A DNA stretch of 64,000 bases from contig OX940868.1 of the NCBI GenBank assembly GCA_954871525.1, positions 21,323,056 through 21,387,055 of the forward strand, given 5' to 3'. Source of the DNA: Parietaria judaica (Eukaryota > Streptophyta > Magnoliopsida > Rosales > Urticaceae). Made by a program: the position numbers and the translations under genes. Numbering within the stretch: position 1 is the first letter of the stretch; every line of letters begins with the position of its first letter. Positions 61,057-64,000 of this stretch are shown one piece after another. The notes beneath the pieces are model-generated. The model worked only from the letters and a program-made list of their open reading frames with translations, ran no database searches and had not been told where the DNA came from.

Positions 61057-63401
61057 ATGACTTTTTGGGGTCAGTTTTTATTCGTATTTTTCTGTAATTC
61101 TGATTCGCTGTGTTTTGCAAAACCAATCCGTTTTGAGTACTCATCTGCTTGGGTTTACAGCTTTTTCGAAGTTCGGCCTGCGGATCAACAATCGGCGCCC
61201 GAAATCTAAGAGGCAAAAGAAAGTCGAAGAGTGAGTTTCGCTGATAGTTTTGATAATTACTTTCTTTGATCGCGTTAATCGAGCTCTGTTTTTTTTATAT
61301 AAATAATCCAGGAAGAAAAAGAACAAGAAGAGGAAGCTTGATGAACGTTCCGACGTGTTGGTAGTTGGAGATCTTGAATGTGCCGCGCTGCTGGCCAATA
61401 AAAAAGCCTCGAACGCCGGTAGTACGGTAAGTTTCAATACCGCTTTTGAATTTACTATTAATATTAGTGTATATTGCTCCAGGCTTTAACTTTAATCTTC
61501 GCAAATCAACGAACTTTTTACTTGATTATTGTCCACTGTGTATATCATGTGTGTTGTTGTGTAACATTTTAGGCTCCGTGTTTCAGGCAAAGATTATTAG
61601 GAAGAGTGAAGTTGGCGAGAGAAGAGACTTAATTTCCGAGCTTCCAACATCTATTTTGCATCTTATATTAGTCATTTCTTCCTTATGACGATGCGGCTAG
61701 AACATCTGTATTGTCGAAGCAATGGAGCTCTACTCAGAAGTCATATCCCGTATTATCATTTTGTGCACCCGACAGAGACAATATTATCTACAAGGACAAG
61801 GAGAGGCTTGGAAAATACATGGACTACGTGGATAAGTCTCTGCACTACTTTGTTCAACGCAAGCTTCGCATGGAGCATGTGGTTTTAAGTCTAAATCTTG
61901 AAGCTTCGGATTTTTTTCCAGTGGCCGATACGTGGCTGCCGTTGGCTCTTCACAGTGGTGTTTCTAAGTTACTGTTTGGAATCAGTGAGAATGACTACCC
62001 TCTCCCTGAAACAACATTCGTATTGAACTCATCATTACTATACAGTTCTTTCAAGTTTTTCTGCCTGCAAATACTAGTGCTACATCGCGTTATCCTAAGT
62101 GAGGATATGGTTTGCGATATCAATCGCAATTGTCCTAACCTCGCCCGCTTTTCTCTGTTATGGGTTGGTGGCTTGAAAACTCTCAATATTTCCAAACCCA
62201 ATAAACTTGCGTATCTTCATATATCAAGCGAGGAAATAAACAATGTTTCAGTAGATGCCCCCTCCCTCGATCATTTTGTCATAGAGCATGATAGGCCATG
62301 TGCGCGAGGTGTGATTGACTTGACTTCTTGCTGGAATATGAGAAAACTAGAACTGAAGTGCATTATTATCACCGATGATCTATTTAACCTACACATCTCT
62401 AGATTTCCTATCTTGGAGGATCTAAGTATATCACAATGCTATCTTTTGCGAAGGATCCGGATATCCCTGCAGCGACTTCAGAATCTCAGTCTATTTCATT
62501 GTCATGCGATTGAAGCTATCCAAATTGATGCTCCAAATCTATCACACTATGAGTGCACATCAAGAAGTAGTGATAGACTGCCTGAATTGGTTTCAAAAGA
62601 CATCATTCAAGGTGACTTACATTTATATCATGACATGCACTTGGGATATGGCGGATTCATCAATCAATATTTCCTTATGATAAGGGAATACCTTTCCCGT
62701 GCTCCTTTTGAGGATAAATATTTTACTCCGAGGTTTGATTCCGAGGTAAAACTTTTAAGTTTCAGTTTGCTTCTTTTCATAAGTTGTCGATGCCACGGTT
62801 GAGTTTGTCTCCTTGATGGTTGGTTTTTATTGTAAATGGCAGGTAGTTTATGATCCCGGCCAAGTATGGTTTAATTATGAAGAATTGAGACGAGCTATAA
62901 TTCCTCCGTCGGCGGAAGTGCTTGTTTTAGATCTCAGCAATCTTCCAATGGAGTATTCATCTTGTTGGCTGACCCTTCTACAAGGATTTATGTGGAGTTG
63001 TCATCCTAAGGTGGTGGTAACGCGTAAGACGGAGGATCAAAATTCTAGTGACGAGGAAAGTTGGATAAAGGTAACATGGACCGTCGTTTTGACGAAAGAC
63101 TTTTGTTGTTTTATTGAGCATTCTTTTTTATTTTAACATGAAGTTTTGACTTAAATTCCGCTTGTTTCCGCTGCGGTTGTAGGTTTTTTGCAATATGGTG
63201 ACGGGAAGTAAATGTTTGAAAGCTGCGAGTGTTATGTGCATGGGAGGACTATCATACATGGAAGGCAGTGGCACCGACGGAATTGAACACGAGCAGTTTC
63301 GTTACGTGGTGGACAATCTTTCTTCGATTCCACATGATAGCAAAGTAGTCTTTGACTTGGACTGGGATCATTCACCGATTCAAGGATTAACCCCGATTTA
63401 G
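61057..63401 (+). pseudogene. F-box/LRR protein gene with one-base frameshift in the F-box
   Basis: Exons: 61057-61069, 61161-61230, 61312-61426, 61587-62745, 62843-63070 and 63183-63401, with GT/AG borders. After a basic, NLS-like segment (KKKNKKRKLD) comes an F-box, LISELPTSILHLIL then SFLPYDDAARTSVLSKQWSS. Between these two halves one extra G (61671) shifts the frame and puts a TGA at 61686-61688. Every other junction stays in phase, and about 600 residues would be expected without the extra base. The rest shows degenerate LRRs (LAYLHISSEEINNVSVDAPS; LEDLSISQCYLLRRI; LQNLSLFHCHAIEAIQIDAP) and a C-terminal region like FBD proteins. F-box proteins select targets for SCF ubiquitin ligases. 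It may be a young pseudogene or a sequencing error. Start choice (13-nt first exon) is the weakest part. Confidence 0.8.
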
Positions 63402-64000
63402 TGTGGTTTACTGGCAGTACATTAAAATATTTTTGGACTTTTTTGTTAAAAACTTTTGACATTTTCTTTAATCGTAGTTTTTGAGAACCTAGTATTTTAG
63501 TTTCTTTTTGTCAGTTTTTTTTTTTTTTTTTTTATGTGACTTTCGAATCTAACTAGAATGGCATGGTCGTGTAGATTTTGTATATCCGTATTATGGTTGT
63601 ATATATTGCGTGCTGTTTTCATCTTATAATTTTAAAATATTTACAGAGAAACATAACGCTGGTTAAGATAAAAATGTGATTAATCGCATTCACTATATGA
63701 ACATAGTTTGATAGATTGATCTCTTTTAATCTATATATCTATATATTAATATCAAAATATGCATCAGTTTTGATGATGCAACTTAAAATATTTTTTTTTT
63801 CTTTCAAAACGTAAGTTTAATGCAAATGTATTAAAAACTCAAAGAGTTGAGAGTTTCAATCTCTAATTTTTTTTTTTATTTATTTATTTAAGAATAAAGC
63901 ATTTCTTTCGAGTTTTGACTGGGCACTTAAAAAATAATATTTTTATTTATCTAATCATGCATTTATTTTTGAATGATGTCACTTAAAATATTATTAATTT
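63402..64000. other. 3' flank of the F-box gene, no further feature
   Basis: T-rich 3' UTR-like sequence, then AT-rich DNA to the window end. The motif ATGCA(T/A)..TTTTGATGATGCAACTTAAAATATT at about 63760-63792 resembles 63957-63995 (TGATGTCACTTAAAATATTA), a weak local repeat. Confidence 0.45.

Noticed and set aside
61006..61209. 67-codon ORF at the 5' end of the F-box gene as the true first exon
   Set aside because: Its frame ends in TAA before the basic segment. Splicing 61069 to 61161 from the ATG at 61057 keeps the frame through all later exons.

Overview
This window is nuclear DNA from a flowering plant, most likely a dicot; I cannot name the species. The signs are AT-rich intergenic DNA full of (TA)n tracts, GT-AG introns of plant size, plant gene families (TFIIH helicase XPB, a PLAC8 Cys-rich protein, a CCT-motif protein, a short RING-H2 E3 of the BRH1/RHA type, an F-box/LRR gene) and a dense population of small inverted-repeat transposons. 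There is no operon structure and no bacterial signature.

Genes. A single-exon RING-H2 ubiquitin ligase lies at 17919-18434 (+). An eight-exon PLAC8-family gene lies at 24277-26516 (-), with a 19-nt micro-exon and a 5'UTR intron. A four-exon CCT-domain gene lies at 30883-33365 (+). A complete 20-exon XPB helicase gene lies at 43869-49958 (-), with every exon joining in frame to give 765 residues. A six-exon F-box/LRR gene lies at 61057-63401 (+) and is broken by one extra base inside the F-box. Next to XPB on its 3' side (39498-42020) is a decayed, shuffled partial copy made of the 3' flank plus pieces of exons 12, 19 and 14.

Mobile DNA. Most other recognisable sequence is transposon. There are at least five Mutator-type inverted-repeat elements with GGG(T/A)TAA-like ends (1514-1982, 7600-8843, 28549-29880, 35982-36429, 59284-60489), three of them with clear 9-bp target duplications and one with a degenerate one. 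There is a GC-rich non-autonomous hAT element with an 8-bp duplication (10917-11230), and the right end of a relative at the left window edge. A 2.4-kb foldback built of ~268-bp tandem units lies at 3698-6142. A 494-bp element with a 10-bp duplication lies at 27797-28290, and a truncated relative sits in the XPB pseudogene. Another insertion with a perfect 9-bp duplication lies at 53692-54471. A 2.77-kb solo LTR lies at 56045-58815, and the 5' part of a probable DNA transposon at 50360-51690.

The five genes have unrelated housekeeping or regulatory roles and no sign of working as one pathway. The most unusual material is the tRNA-promoter-like module shared by two Mutator-type elements 30 kb apart, the large tandem-unit foldback, the mosaic XPB duplicate, and a GC-AG intron in XPB. 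All boundaries come from reading by eye; no alignment or database search was run.
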